A stretch of 64,000 bases of DNA from Nageia nagi (lineage: Eukaryota > Pinophyta), in NCBI GenBank assembly GCA_050084985.1, contig JBITNC010000001.1, positions 191,580,001 through 191,644,000 of the forward strand, given 5' to 3'. A program made the translations under genes and the position numbers. Numbering within the stretch: position 1 is the stretch's first letter; each line of letters begins with the position of its first letter. The notes under the pieces are model-generated. The model was not told the origin of the DNA. It searched no databases and worked only from the letters and a program-made list of their open reading frames with translations. Of the stretch, positions 12,091 through 24,034 are shown piece after piece.

Positions 12091-12410
12091 TGTACATCAT
12101 CCAATTGCATTCATTGACCAAGAACAATTTAATATCTCCCAAAAGCTAAATCTTAATGTACATCACCTAATTGCATGCATTGATCAAGATCCACCTCTAT
12201 CAAACATCTTAGAAATAGAACTTGGTATACACCACCCAATAGCATGCATTGACTAAGAACCATTTCTAACCAATAATCATATCTCAAAATTTGAACTTGA
12301 TGTACATCATCCAATTGCATGCATTGATCAAGAACAACTTCTGAATATCCTCATCTCATACAAAAGCTAACCTTGGCATACATCACCCAATTGCATGCAT
12401 TGGATAAAAT
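12091..12410 (+). repeat. ~66-76-bp minisatellite, 5 copies
   Basis: The core GTACATCA(T/C)CCAATTGCATGCATTGA recurs at about 12092, 12157, 12225, 12301 and 12376 (spacings about 66, 68, 76, 75). The intervening part carries a CAAGAACAA(C/T)TT-like word. A 66-codon open stretch across the repeats is a by-product of the periodicity. Confidence 0.8.
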
Positions 12411-12820
12411 CAACTTCTTAATATTAATCATATCATAAAGAAACATGGTAATATCATATCAAAGCATAAGACAATATCAACATACTACCCCAATTAAGAG
12501 GACTTAACAATTATCAAGTATCATAAGAAATAAAAGTTAAATATGCATTTTTATCAATCATTTCATCATCATAGGAAGAATAAGGAACAAGTATACATCA
12601 ACTTTACAAAACACTATAGGAATTGATATACTTCTCAGCAAGCCCCTATATCGCATATTTTTAAAATCATCATAATATCTCAAAGCAAAAGTTAATATCA
12701 ATATCAAACATGTTGCCCCACTTAAAAGGACTTATTTAAAAGAAATATCAATATCAACATGTTTTCCCAATTAAGAGCACTTACCTTTAACACAACATAA
12801 CTTAAAGCATAACATCATTT

Positions 12821-13225
12821 TGTTATAAATTGTAAGTAATATTGTGTAATATTTCTCTTTAATATAAATTCACTTAATGCTTAAAGTATCTTTAGATACC
12901 TTAAAGCATTAAGAGAATAAATATAAAAAGAAGAATAAATATAGAAAGAGGAATAAATATAAAAACATCTTTAACCTTACCCTTGGGTTAAAGAGAGGTC
13001 ATAGGGTGAGTCTCTTCTTATAAATTGAGAGGTATTCCTGTCATTATGTAACTTGATCAAGCATGGTAATGCTTGTCTATAGAGTTATAAGAATGCCCGT
13101 GTAAGAGCTTTGTTGAAGATTTTGTATGAGAGTTATCTTGTGAGAAGTAATAGAATGATGATTCAAAGTGGATGTACTTCCAAATTTGAAAATCACATTT
13201 CATCTTGTGTTGAGGAGAATCACTT
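12821..13225 (+). repeat. Degenerate solo-LTR-like fragment of the Copia family
   Basis: It begins TGTTATAAATTGTAA and continues with GTGTAATATTTCTCTTTAA, AAATTCACTTAATGCTTAAAG, CTTAAAGCATTAAGAGAAT and a TTACCCTTGGGTTAAAG block, in the same order as the LTRs at 24358-24786 (opposite strand) and 42966-43445. The right edge fades near a GTGGATGTACTTCC word. No PBS or internal Copia sequence follows, so it is probably a solo or truncated LTR. Confidence 0.6.
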
Positions 13226-15443
13226 GATAATCTCAAAAAAATCTACCCAAAAATTGAACATTCTACCTTGTTGAGATAAAAAATTTGAAATCTAAATTGA
13301 TCACCTGAAATTTGTATCTAACTTCAAGCAACACTTAGATAATTTCATATAATGCTATTACATTAGTATAGCTCAAGAGAGTTGAGAGAGCATCAAAGAT
13401 ATTAACAAAGTGTCAGATATTTTTTCAAAGCACCCAAGATATTACAAAGTATTTTCAAGAGACCAAAACTACCAAAAATTTGCCAAGTTTGATGAAAATC
13501 TTATTTTTGGTGTAAAGAATGAAAGAAACACAATTATAAATCAAAAGTTATAGGCTGTAAATTTTGATTTCATTTTTTAGGACTGTAAGCATATTTTCAA
13601 TAAAAAGGAATAGATATAATGTTATTTTTAATTCCAAACAAAACTATTAATGTTATAAGTCTTTTTCTACATTTTACTTTTCATTATAGTATACTATAAT
13701 AGATTTATAACATAAAAATTGATGATACAATGCTTCAAATCATATTTTTGGAAGTCTACGAGTCATGGTAATTATTCAATGGTTGTAGAAACTTTTGGGC
13801 TACTTCAAATCCATGAGATAAATCTTCATTTTGTATTTATTGATCAACGTTAATCTCCAACATATTCCCCCTTGATGCTAAATGTTGAGATAATTTTTTA
13901 TCTATAGATACTTGTAGATGTTAAAATGCAACCCTAATTATGGATAAGGTGTTGTTAAGATATAGTGCATCTACTTAAATTATAGACAGTACTATGGAAC
14001 TTGTAGCTTGCAATACTTAACTAAATAGATATGAATATGACAATAATGATAGAATTGAATAATTTGATAAACCTATTAGAGAGGAATGCTAAATAAATGT
14101 TACTTATATTGGTGACCTTTGACTAGCTATTTGGGCTTTATTCGATATGCAGAGATAACTAAGAATGTAAATGTGAAGATCATAAGTACTTAGGTTTAAC
14201 AACGTTAACATTGGGGATCAACAATCTAGCATTGATGCTGAGAATCCTATGATGATTGAATGAACCAATCCCAGATCTAACAACCAATAAACCAATCCTC
14301 AATATATATCATGAAGGTATGGAAATATCCCTTAAGTGTAATAGATTCGACATCATCAAGATTTTTAAGAGATATGCATGGTCTTATTGAGATGAAGTCT
14401 TGATTTTCATCCCATGCATATGTTTCTCTACTTATGGGTACAAGAGATTACCTGAAAGTACCATTATGGTATAACATTGATGTTCATGATCCCTTACACA
14501 AATAAAGAGAAACATGCATAAGATATTGCTTATATCATCCTTTATTCAAAATAGCATGTAACATAACATTAACATAGATCATAATGTCTTAAGGATCATA
14601 TGATAACTAGTTTGAGTTCAAAAAGCATACCAAATCAGGTATCAAAATTCCCCCCCCCCTTTGCAAGTTTCAATTAAATTAAATTATGCTTGCAAAGAAA
14701 AGAGAAAAGAAAAAGAATACTTCCTTGAACACGATACAAATTTGAATCAACAATTTATTTGGTGATGTATTCTTCCCCTTCTTTCCATTGATTATCATGA
14801 AATATTTAACCATAAAGAATCAAGTGTAAAGAATCTAAGATGAGAAATAGAAAATACCTTCCAAATACATAATAGCAAGATATATCATCTTATAGAACAA
14901 ACATCATCAGAAGCAAATATGAAATTAATATAATATCTTAAGAGATTTCAATATCCATATATTTTGCATTGATAAAATGAATATTAATAAATGAAACTCT
15001 ATCATTGATATTTAATAATAACAACACAAATAGAAATTGAAACCTTACTTATCATTATGAGAGAACAATATTCTAAAAATTATCAATAATAAGGATATCC
15101 TTAGTGTTTTAGTTTGTAACATTCCTTATCTAACACATTCCTTATCTAACACATTTTCAACTTCTAAAATAAAAATGAAGGTAACAAAATACATTCATAA
15201 CTCATATCAACATGGTAAATAACATAATATTCACTAATAATCAATATGAGGTGGATCTTAATGGCAAATCAATGAGTTTTAAATAGTAATGGTGATGTTT
15301 GATTACAACCTAACCAACAAAAGTGATCATAAGTGATACTTTATGCAACCAAAAGTAACAAAATAAATCCTCACAGTGAACTTGTCATTGTGAGCATCCT
15401 TTACTTTGGATATCATCAAGGACCATAAATCCTCACAATGATC
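13226..15443. other. AT-rich intergenic DNA with a C10 tract
   Basis: No sustained coding sequence. A run of about ten C bases lies near 14650, and a CATATTCCCCCTTGATGCTAAATG stretch near 13860 resembles the purine-rich 3' end of a Copia on the minus strand, but no LTR was identified next to it. Confidence 0.4.
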
Positions 15444-17660
15444 GAACACACGAAGAAGGATTTCAAAATGATCGAGACTGTGAGCATTCTTATGATGAGT
15501 ATCTACGGGTAACTTAGCTAACCACACATAGAACATTACCCGAATAGTCTAGAAGGGTTAACATTATTTATTGAGATCATCATAACATTTTGAAGAGGGT
15601 GTATCACATCATTTTCATTTTTTTTCTCAAAATATTAAATAAAATTTTATTCATGCATTGCTATTATTTTATTTTATTTTTTTAATTACTCAAATAAAGA
15701 ATTCAATACTTTACAACTCATCTCTCATTTTTTCTATTAAGGGGTAAACAATATATTATATGGATTTTATTAGGGCATCGACATGATCAGGACCATAAGC
15801 ATTCCTATGATAAGTGGCTAGGAGGAACTCAACTAACCAGACATAGAGCGTTACCCTTGTAGTCCAAAAAGGTTAGCATTATTTGTTGAGATCATCATAA
15901 CATTTTGAAGAGGGTGTATCACATCATTTTTATTATTTTTTCTCAAAATATAAAATAGAATTTTATTTATACAATCTCATTTTTTAAAATTTTATCTTAG
16001 TCACTCAAATAAAGAATTAAGATTTTACAACTCATCTCTCTATTTTTTTTTATAGAATGGTAGATCATATATTATATGGATTTTATTAGGGTGTTGACAT
16101 GATTAGGATCATGAGCATTCCTATGATGAGTGGCTAGGGGGAACTCAACTAACTGCACATAGAGTGTTACCCTAGTAGTCTGAAAGGGTTAGTATTATTT
16201 GTTGAGATCATCATAACATTTTGAAGAGGGTGTATCACATCATTTTTCATTATTTTTTCTCAAAATATAAAATAGAATTTTATGTATGCATTTTCATTTT
16301 TTAAAATTTTAGTTCAATTACTCAAATAAAGAATTTAAGATTTTACAAGTCAATTATTTTTTTTAATAGAAGTGTAAATAATATATTATGTGGATTTTAT
16401 TAGGGCCTCACAAATCTAATTACAAAACTAGATACACCATAAAGTATGCAATATATTGCATACAAGATTGAAGCATATACTTTTACAAGGGAGTACAATG
16501 CTCAAAAAAGGTCTTGAAACAATCTACAACTTGAATTATAAAAGAACTTATATATATCAAAGATGCCTTTACAAAAGGCTATAAAGATCAAACAATATTC
16601 TACTACCTACCTAGTTCGTAAATTCCATCATTAATTTTTAAATAAATTTCAATATATATATATATACCATCTATGTTAAACTTGACCTTTACTTTACTAA
16701 TATTTGCATGCCTTTTGCCTTTCCTTATCATTATCATAGTATATTATGTTAATTACCTAAATTTTATTATTTAGTTAATTTTCATATTATTACATTCATA
16801 TGAACATACCTTGTTAAGTTCTTTATATATTTTAAGACTTTTTTCATTACAAACATAATATGTTAAATATATATGCATCAAGAGAATTACTCTTTTCCTA
16901 ATGGTGCTTATTTTAAAACAATTTAAATAAAAGAAATTGTAAATTACAATATTAAAGTAACAATTTGCATTTATCTACATTAAATGAAAAATAATAAAGA
17001 TAACCTTAAATATACCTTTCAAGGTGATGACCTAATGATGATGCATGATGCCCTATAAAAATATCAATAGGATACCAGTTCTACATTATTATATGTACAT
17101 ATATATAAGTATATGGGTTATCATATGTTATAGGTAGATATTAAACATATGATCTCTTAAACAATATGTGAACAAACATTTAAATAAGTAATGGATGGAT
17201 AAATAAATACATAAGCATAAACATATTTCACTTCAATTATTAAAGAAAACATCATAAGTACCTATAATTTATTTGGTATAATCATTCACCACTAACTTTT
17301 AAATCTAAAATTATGTCTTAACAAATACTAAATAATCAAGAAATAATACACTTAAAAAGTGTAATCGAAAACATATAATCACATCTAAAACTACTAAAAG
17401 AACTTCAACAAAAATATAATCAAATAGATTTTATGTATTTCAACCTTAATTAAATACTTGAACAAGCGAGCAATATAAAGGATCAAATTGTTAATATATC
17501 TTTCTCAAAAAATGACACATGTGGACCTTCCCTTATAAAAATTAAGGTAAATAGAGAATCCTTCGTAGATCAAGAATGAGCTAATCGATCTTTAAATCTA
17601 ATAATAGTAGGTTTAGATGAGTGTGATTAAGAAAATATTTTTTAAATAGTTATAACTAAA
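15444..17660 (+). repeat. Long repeat block B (related to 8785-10600)
   Basis: Same order of segments as block A: GAACACACGA, then ~312-317-bp tandem repeats (three here, starting near 15458, 15774 and 16091), then CTCACAAATCTAATTACAAAAC at 16404 and the remaining body through CTTCCCTTATAAAA near 17530. It is longer than block A mainly by one extra tandem unit plus small insertions. The two blocks are visibly diverged and therefore old. Confidence 0.6.
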
Positions 17661-18139
17661 TTCCAACTTTCCAAGCAACCTTAGAAGTTGATTCTAACAA
17701 GATGTTGGAAGTTAAAAGTGTTGGGAAAAAAGCAAAAAGAAAATAGGGAGAGGCTAGTTTGTATTAAGGTTTCTTTTACCTTTAGAAAATTTTTTCTTCG
17801 TAACTCAAAAATTAAAAAGAACAAGAATTTTTATTAACAAATACCTCATTCTTAAGGATCAATTTGAATTACACAAAGAAATACAAAACTGAAAGAAGCA
17901 AGAAAGGATGGAAAAATAACATTCATTAAAAATTGTAAAGTTGTAATCCTAGAAAATAAACAAGAATAGCAATCAAAACCTAGGGTACTTTTATGTTATA
18001 AATAGGGCTCTCCATGGAAAAAATCCCCCAACTAAGTTGGAGTCCCCATAATATAGATATAATATCTCCAATTGACACTGAGGAGCATTATGGAAATAAT
18101 CTTGTTACTATGGGAAAATTCAATTTATCCTCCATTTGT
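17661..18139. other. Intergenic DNA before the LINE fragment
   Basis: AT-rich. It may include further decayed 5' LINE sequence, but no motif is clear. Confidence 0.35.
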
Positions 18140-18910
18140 AACAAAAGACATATAGATAGAGGATTGGTTGTTATTACAAGTATTAGCTAGCTAATTCCTT
18201 TACGTTAGTCAAGAATGATCTAAATAACCAATTTATTTGGTTTGAATTAAATAATAAAGATAAATTAATAGTTTTTGTTATATGTTATTTTTCCCCTAGC
18301 AATTCAACCTTCTACAAAAAAATACCAACTAGATAATGATTTTCTATTTTTAAACCTTAGCAATAACGTTGCCCACTTCAAACAAAATGGGGAGATAATT
18401 CTTTTTGGGTACTTTAATGTTTGAACTAGTTGCAAACAAATTATCATTAACAAATATTTTAGTAACACTAAACCTCTTTGTGTTGATGAAGATCCTTTTC
18501 TCACAAATGAGCTCTCTAAAACCTTTAAAGATCTAAGTAAAAATAATTTTGGACAAGAACTAATCAAACTCATTAGTTGCCAAGAATTGGTTATTGGCAA
18601 TGACTTGCATTTTTGTCCTAAATCCAATGAATTTACATATATTCACAAAAATGGTAAGAGTATCATAGACTGTACTATCACTTCAATTTCTCTTATTAAA
18701 CAAATCTTGGATTTTGAAATTTGGATAAATTATAAACCTGATTTTGACCATACAAAAAATTCCAATAGCAATAAGACTAAAGTTATAAATATTGTTTTCA
18801 ATCATAATGAATGTGATGCATTCCAAAGGGATCTATAATATGCTTTTAACTCATCCTCTAAAACTTTATATTCAATAATTAATTTGTATAATAATTTCAC
18901 TCCAACTTAT
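18140..18910 (+). pseudogene. LINE ORF2 endonuclease fragment
   Basis: In plus-strand frames broken by stops, the sequence reads like the apurinic-type endonuclease domain of a plant LINE. In order: a RGLVVITSIS-like strand (about 18160), KLIVFVICYFSPSNSTFYKK (about 18260), ILFGYFNV (about 18400; the catalytic GDFN motif with Asp changed to Tyr), ELIKLISCQELV (about 18555), GKSIIDCTITS (about 18655) and PDFDHT (about 18738, the SDH-type motif with D and H at 18746-18751). It continues to KTLYSIINLYNN near 18890 and stops at a (TA)n tract. The longest open piece is 18587-18838. The matching next part of a LINE starts near 36180, on the same strand. Confidence 0.75.
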
Positions 18911-18928
18911 ATATATATATATATATCG
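18908..18928. repeat. (TA)n microsatellite at the LINE break
   Basis: A TATATATA tract where the LINE reading ends. It may mark the insertion target that split the LINE. Confidence 0.7.
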
Positions 18929-19095
18929 GAGGTGATTTTTGGAGGGAACTAATAACCCAATTATATATTCCATGCCTTGATTTCAACATTAACATCTAAG
19001 AACAACATCAAAACCCCCTAGTATTAAAATATTACTACTTCTATGTCTGTTGGCTACATACCTACACCACATGGGCCTTCCTAAAGCCTTATAAT

Positions 19096-19597
19096 TGATA
19101 GAATTAAAATATTCCATAACTAAGATCACCTTGAAGTATTCCATAAATCTACAACATAAAAATATAATTTCATGCACAATGAGACGCACCATGTATAGTG
19201 GTTCCTCCATCATCGGAATACATCCACTTGAACCATCTTTTCTAGTATTTCTCATAGATGAATTCTTCTACAAATTCTCAAGAATTCTCTTATAAAATTC
19301 CTACAAGAGTATCCTACAACCTTACAAGACTAGCATTTTCATGCTTCTACAAGTGCGTAATCTCAAGGGGAGAGCTCTCTACTTATAGGCCAAAATCCTC
19401 CCTTGGATCACCCTATTAACCATTGTACAATGTCATCAAATGCATCATCCTTTTACCCAAAGGCATGCTTATGAGATGTAGTGTAGGATAAGTTACATTA
19501 TCATATTCATTAAATACTTAAGGTATTTAGGTATACCTTTAAGTATTAAGTGGATTACATTAAGAGATCTTACAATAATGCATTATAAATTCTAACA
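19096..19597 (-). repeat. 3' LTR of E1
   Basis: Plus-strand ends TGATAGAATTAAAA and AAATTCTAACA, i.e. TGTTAG...TATCA when read on the element strand. It is followed on its right by the purine tract at 19598-19607. Confidence 0.75.
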
Positions 19598-20700
19598 CCC
19601 CCTTAATGCAATATTGAGATAGAAAGTTGAGAAGATAGAGAGAGAAAGAGTAAGAGAGTTCTCTTCCATAAAAATACAAGCGAAAATGAAAAATTGTGAG
19701 AAATTAATATAATTTAGATGGTTCTACAAAGATCAACTACTTAACCATTTCAACAAATGCTTTTCAATAAAATCACTATCCATAAATGATTTCAATGTAC
19801 AAGTAGTAGTTATCCAACAAGTTAACATGATAAGCCTCCACGAGCCTGTATACCTAAGGTAAGTAACCCACAATCTCTAGAAGAAACCTGTAAGTTATAA
19901 GCAGACTTATAATAAAACTAGTAGTATACATCATTGCATAATATCAAATATGACATACATCATCAATTATGATATCTAAAAATATCACATGTGCATACTA
20001 ATAAGTCCTATCATATCATATGTGCAATATGTATGCCCATGATAAAAATATCCAAATATGCATAATATCAAATGCACTATCAACCAAGTGATATATAAAT
20101 GTACTATTAAACAAGGATATACAAAATACCATAAGTGCAAAAAATATGCACAAGATGATCATCAATCATACAAAATTTTAAATTTATTTATTTTAGATTA
20201 TTATTTGTGTTTAATTTTTGTATGAAGGTGTCATCATATCATAACATTTCCATTCTCCCCTTTGATGACAACTTCACCTATCAAATACTCATATGAGTAT
20301 GTTACCTTAACCATACCAGAAATTATTAAATGCTAACTTGATCGAAAAAAATAAAGATCACAAGTAATACATAAGTCACATGTCAAAGATGCATAAGTTC
20401 TTATCTATTAACAAACATGTTGATTTGGAAGTTTAAGTTCTTCTTCAACAATACTGTATCATAGAAGGAGAACAAGCCACAACATGTAAACTTGATTATG
20501 CCACTAGTTAAGATGCATAAGCCACAAAATGCTAATTTGACTATGCTACTAGTCAAGATGCATATGATGGAATAAGATAGCATTAATCCAATAATATGGA
20601 TTCAAATTCTATAAAAAAATTGTAATTTTGAAGAAGGACGAACCTTTTCAACCACTCCAATAATGTGCATTCATGGAGAAGGGTGAACTTTTTTAACCAC
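19598..20700 (-). other. E1 internal 3' region (Copia-type untranslated part)
   Basis: Shares words with the 3' untranslated part of Copia-1 and Copia-2, including GAGAGTTCTC near 19655 and TCCCCTTTGATGACAACTTCACC near 20257. No pol is present, so the coding part was lost or replaced. Confidence 0.5.
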
Positions 20701-20990
20701 TCCATCCATAAACATGGATATTCTTCCATTAACATAAAAAAAAATAATGTAGCATCCATCCATAAACATGTATATTCTTCCATCAATATGGAAGCAAACG
20801 ATGTGGCATCCATCCATAAACATGTGTATTCTTCTATCAATATGGAAGCAAAGAATATGGAATCTATTCATAAATATGGATATTCCTCCATTAACGTGGA
20901 AGAAAACAACATGGCATCCATCCATAAACATGGATATTCTTTCATCAACATGAAAACAAACAATTTTGCATCCATCCATAAAAAGTAAGG
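20701..20990 (+). repeat. Exact 54-bp minisatellite, 5 full units plus part
   Basis: The word TCCATCCATAAACATG (with few changes) starts at 20701, 20755, 20809, 20863, 20917 and 20971, always 54 bases apart. Each unit also contains CTTCCAT...ATGGAAG-type inverted arms. As 54 is a multiple of three and no unit has gained an indel, both strands stay open across the array (about 100 codons each), giving repeats like SIHKHVYSSINMEAN on one strand and FMDGCHIVCFHIDGRI on the other. Neither is recognised as a protein family. Confidence 0.85.
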
Positions 20991-21950
20991 CTAAGACTAA
21001 GTCACTAAAGATATTTTTCTCATTAAACTTGAGTATCTTTCAACCTTGGGTTGTTGGAAGTGCAAGTACTATAAATATCTTGCAATTTGAGCAAAATATG
21101 AACTTTATACTTATGAGTAAGACTTTAATCTTTGCTTTATATTTCTCAACTTGACCTTTTGAACTTAACTAATTTATTTCTAATTATATTCCTCTTAATT
21201 TAAGGTTTAACTTCATAGCTTCCATTCATGAATAAGGATGAAGAGAAATTTGAAGGTTCATTATGACCTTTAAATTTGGTAAAGAGAAACATACTCAACT
21301 TCATATTTATAGTCATATTTTAAACTTTTTAGGTGACTCATTAAAGATTTGGTCCAACACTTAACTTCTTTTTTTTCTTAAACTTCCCATGAAATAAGAG
21401 CCCATTTTCTTTAAAATTCCATCAATTTTATTTCACTTAAAATCAAAAATTGATTATGAAGGAGAAGAATAGGTTCTATAACCTTTAAGATCTTTAATGT
21501 GTAACTCCTCCCTCTTTTAAAAGACAAGGTTAAAAAAAAGGTAAGTAATAGAGAAGGAGAAAGAGGGAGCTTTAGCAAATAATTAACCCTTAAAAGGTTA
21601 AGTAATTATTAAAAAATTACTCTATTTCAAGTAAGATATTTCTCTCTCCCCTTTTTGAAAAGTTATACCACCTTCGTTTAAAAAATATACCCCTCCATGT
21701 GTAATAAAAATGAAATCATGCTAATAAAGTATTTATAGCCTCCATCCATCATTTGAAAAGTATTAAACTATACTCCACTATTATTTTTACTTGCATTTCT
21801 ACCAACTCCTATGGACACCAAAAAAAGATCATTGCCTTGATGCAATCTCTAGGGATACTAAGGTCTCTCTTCACTTTAACAAATATATATTTGCTTCTAA
21901 ACATTGCATCAAATTTCAATTAGTCTTCCCGCAACGACCCTTTGACATGT
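20991..21950. other. E1 internal AT-rich region
   Basis: No reading frame longer than about 60 codons and no recognised motif. Inverted echoes such as CTTCCATTCATGAATAAGG near 21218 are present. Confidence 0.4.
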
Positions 21951-23153
21951 AATCGACTGTTGTTAGGTATTATGTTGTCACCGTAGGCATTGACGTCAAA
22001 CAACTGGATGCCACGTAACCAAGCTGGTGCATGCGGGCCTCACTAAAAGAATACAGTCATGTACCTACACCAACAACGTAGACAATTGGATAGGATTATA
22101 CGTAGACGCCCGACCTGTCACGTTACACGACCACGACGTGCGCTTTAAGAATGAAGTTAGGTCTCGCATGACAAAATAAATGATGCAGTCTTGCATGATC
22201 CATTTCAAAACCCTTCAATAAGCGCTAGAGATTAAATTCCTTTCATGTTAAAATCTCCTATCATGCACACCGTTGTGCTCTTTCATTCCCCATTGCTCTG
22301 CAAATTCACCCCAACCCTTAAGCCCACATTCGCAATACACTCGAGAAGCTCTAGCACCAAATCAGTGACTAGAAAAAAATGGTGGTGGACATTCTAATGG
22401 GATCTGCACAAGAAGCTTCAGAAAAGAAAGCAGGTCGACAGCACCAAATCAAAGAAAAAATAAAAGAACAAGAAAAAGAGGCCCTGTTTTCCTTACGAGG
22501 GCACACAATGGGAGGGCTACGACGTACAAGGGAGGAGGGAATTGTGTCATGGCTTTTGATGAAATAACTGCTCAGATTTGGGGATTTGGATTTCGAGAAG
22601 TGGTAGATGAATGCGACATTAACTCAGAAACTGATTCCCTCAAATGGTTTGAGTTGTTTCACACGTTATTTTCCACTAATACATAAACAACTTCTTTTGT
22701 AGAAGCTAAGCCTTCAGGAAATATAGACGATATAAATGCTTCAAACAAAGTGCCAGGATATTCTCCACCTCCATGCACAAATAAAAAAATATCATGCAAA
22801 ATGGTATTCTACAAAATTCTAGGCCATTCCCCCTCCTCCGCACAACTCATGCTTCCCCGACGTCGAACGTGGGTCTAGGAAGAATTTGAAACTCATAGCT
22901 TGTGCTATCATCAATTATAAATGCATATGCTCAAGGTTTTAAAGAAGGAGCAGGGCCATCGAAAGGATGTTCCATGCGTATTATGCAGTGGGGTGAGGCC
23001 TTAGGTGCTGCCACAAGGGGGGAGATGAAGCATGGGGCAACGCAGCCACTGGGAGGAGTATTGGCGGTTTGTAAATCGCCTAGGGGTCACAGGGATAACC
23101 ACCTGAGCAAAGATCCCTTAGTTTTTTATTATTATTTTATTTTTAATAATTAA
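21951..23153 (+). pseudogene. GC-richer gene-like fragment inside E1, unrecognised
   Basis: The stretch is GC-richer than the rest of E1 and looks like promoter/leader plus coding sequence: CACG/ACGT-rich words at 22110-22145, a C-rich leader at 22260-22370, then ATG at 22379 opening a 62-codon charged frame (MVVDILMGSAQEASEKKAGR). Another frame from about 22540 reads MAFDEITAQIWGFGFREVVD and KWFELFHTLFSTNT, and after a stop continues through 22798. A further 83-codon frame lies at 22902-23153. Frame changes and stops mean it is not functional as it stands. It could be a host gene fragment captured by E1, or a piece of another transposon. The second part (22798-23153) is repeated without change at 37606-37961. 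Confidence 0.4.
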
Positions 23154-23515
23154 TGTAAATCTGGTTTTCCATTTAGGCACATAACACCTTTTGCTATAGT
23201 CACGTGTAAAGTCAAGCTTTATAATCTTTTTAAAGAATAATTCAATTCCTCTTTATGGAAATTCATATCTTTTTTATAGCTTTTATTATTGTAAATTCTC
23301 TCTTCATTTATATTTTCTTACACAAAGATTTTTTAACAACAAATGTAAGCTTAAAATCTTAAGTTAAATCTAACATAAAATTGCTTATGTAAGAAAAAAA
23401 AGCTTAAAAAGAGTTAGGTTTAGCAAAACAATGCAAAATAATAGCTTCAAAAAGAGAAAAAAACTATGCCTTAGTGGATTTTACCTTACAAGATGAATGG
23501 AAGATCTCCAAGTAT

Positions 23516-23528
23516 GGCTCTAATACCA
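23516..23528 (-). other. E1 primer-binding site (initiator tRNA-Met type)
   Basis: GGCTCTAATACCA on the plus strand is TGGTATTAGAGCC on the element strand, one change from the usual TGGTATCAGAGC of Copia elements. It lies two bases inside the 5' LTR. Confidence 0.75.
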
Positions 23529-23530
23529 AA

Positions 23531-24034
23531 TGATAGAATTAAAAGATTCCATAACCAAATATCACCTTGAAGGATTCCATAAATCTTCAACACAAAAACA
23601 TAATTTTATGCATAATAAGACACACCATGTATAGTAGTTCCTCCATCATGAGAGTATACCCATTTGAACCATCTTTTCTATTATTTGTCACAAGTGAACT
23701 CTCCTACAAATTCTTAAGAATTCTTCTACAAGAATTCTCTTACAAATTCCTACAACTCTACAAGACTAGCATTTTCATGCTTCTTCAAGTGTGTAATCTC
23801 AAGGAGAGGGCTCTCTATTTATAGACCAAACTTCTCCCATGGATCGCCCTATTAACCATTGTACAATATCATCACATGCATCACCCTTTTACCTAAGGGG
23901 CATGCTCATGAGATGGAGTGTAGAATAAGCTACATTATCATATTCACTAAATACTTTAGGTATCTAGGGATACCCTTAAGTATTAAGTGAATTACATTAA
24001 GATACCTTATAATAATGCATTATAAATTCTTACA
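23531..24034 (-). repeat. 5' LTR of E1
   Basis: Pairs with 19096-19597: same TGATAGAATTAAAA start, same CTACAAATTCT(T/C)AAGAATTCT block, and a matching ATGCATTATAAATTCT end. The terminal CTAACA has become CTTACA here. Confidence 0.75.

Larger units (their letters stand above)
19096..24034 (-). mobile_element. Non-autonomous Copia-like LTR element (E1)
   Basis: Two same-orientation LTRs (19096-19597 and 23531-24034) bracket 3.9 kb. The outer flanks are both ATAAT (19091-19095 and 24035-24039), a 5-bp target duplication. A primer-binding site (minus strand TGGTATTAGAGCC, 23516-23528) sits inside the right LTR and a purine tract (minus strand CATTAAGGGGGT) inside the left LTR, so transcription runs on the minus strand. 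No gag, protease, integrase or RT was found inside, so it would need proteins from a relative such as Copia-2. The internal part carries a 54-bp repeat array and a GC-richer gene-like segment. The LTRs differ by roughly 15 % by eye, so it is old. The left edge of the tandem duplication (22798) falls inside it, so unit 2 holds only its 5' part. Confidence 0.75.

Noticed and set aside
12056-12256. 66-codon frame with HHPIACIDQ repeats
   Set aside because: A by-product of the ~66-bp minisatellite; other units break the frame.
18304-18627. 107-codon minus-strand frame
   Set aside because: It is antisense to the LINE endonuclease fragment, whose plus-strand motifs are recognisable.
20583-20988. 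Open frames of 85-107 codons on both strands
   Set aside because: Explained by the exact 54-bp repeat, which keeps any stop-free frame open; reported as a repeat and not as a gene.
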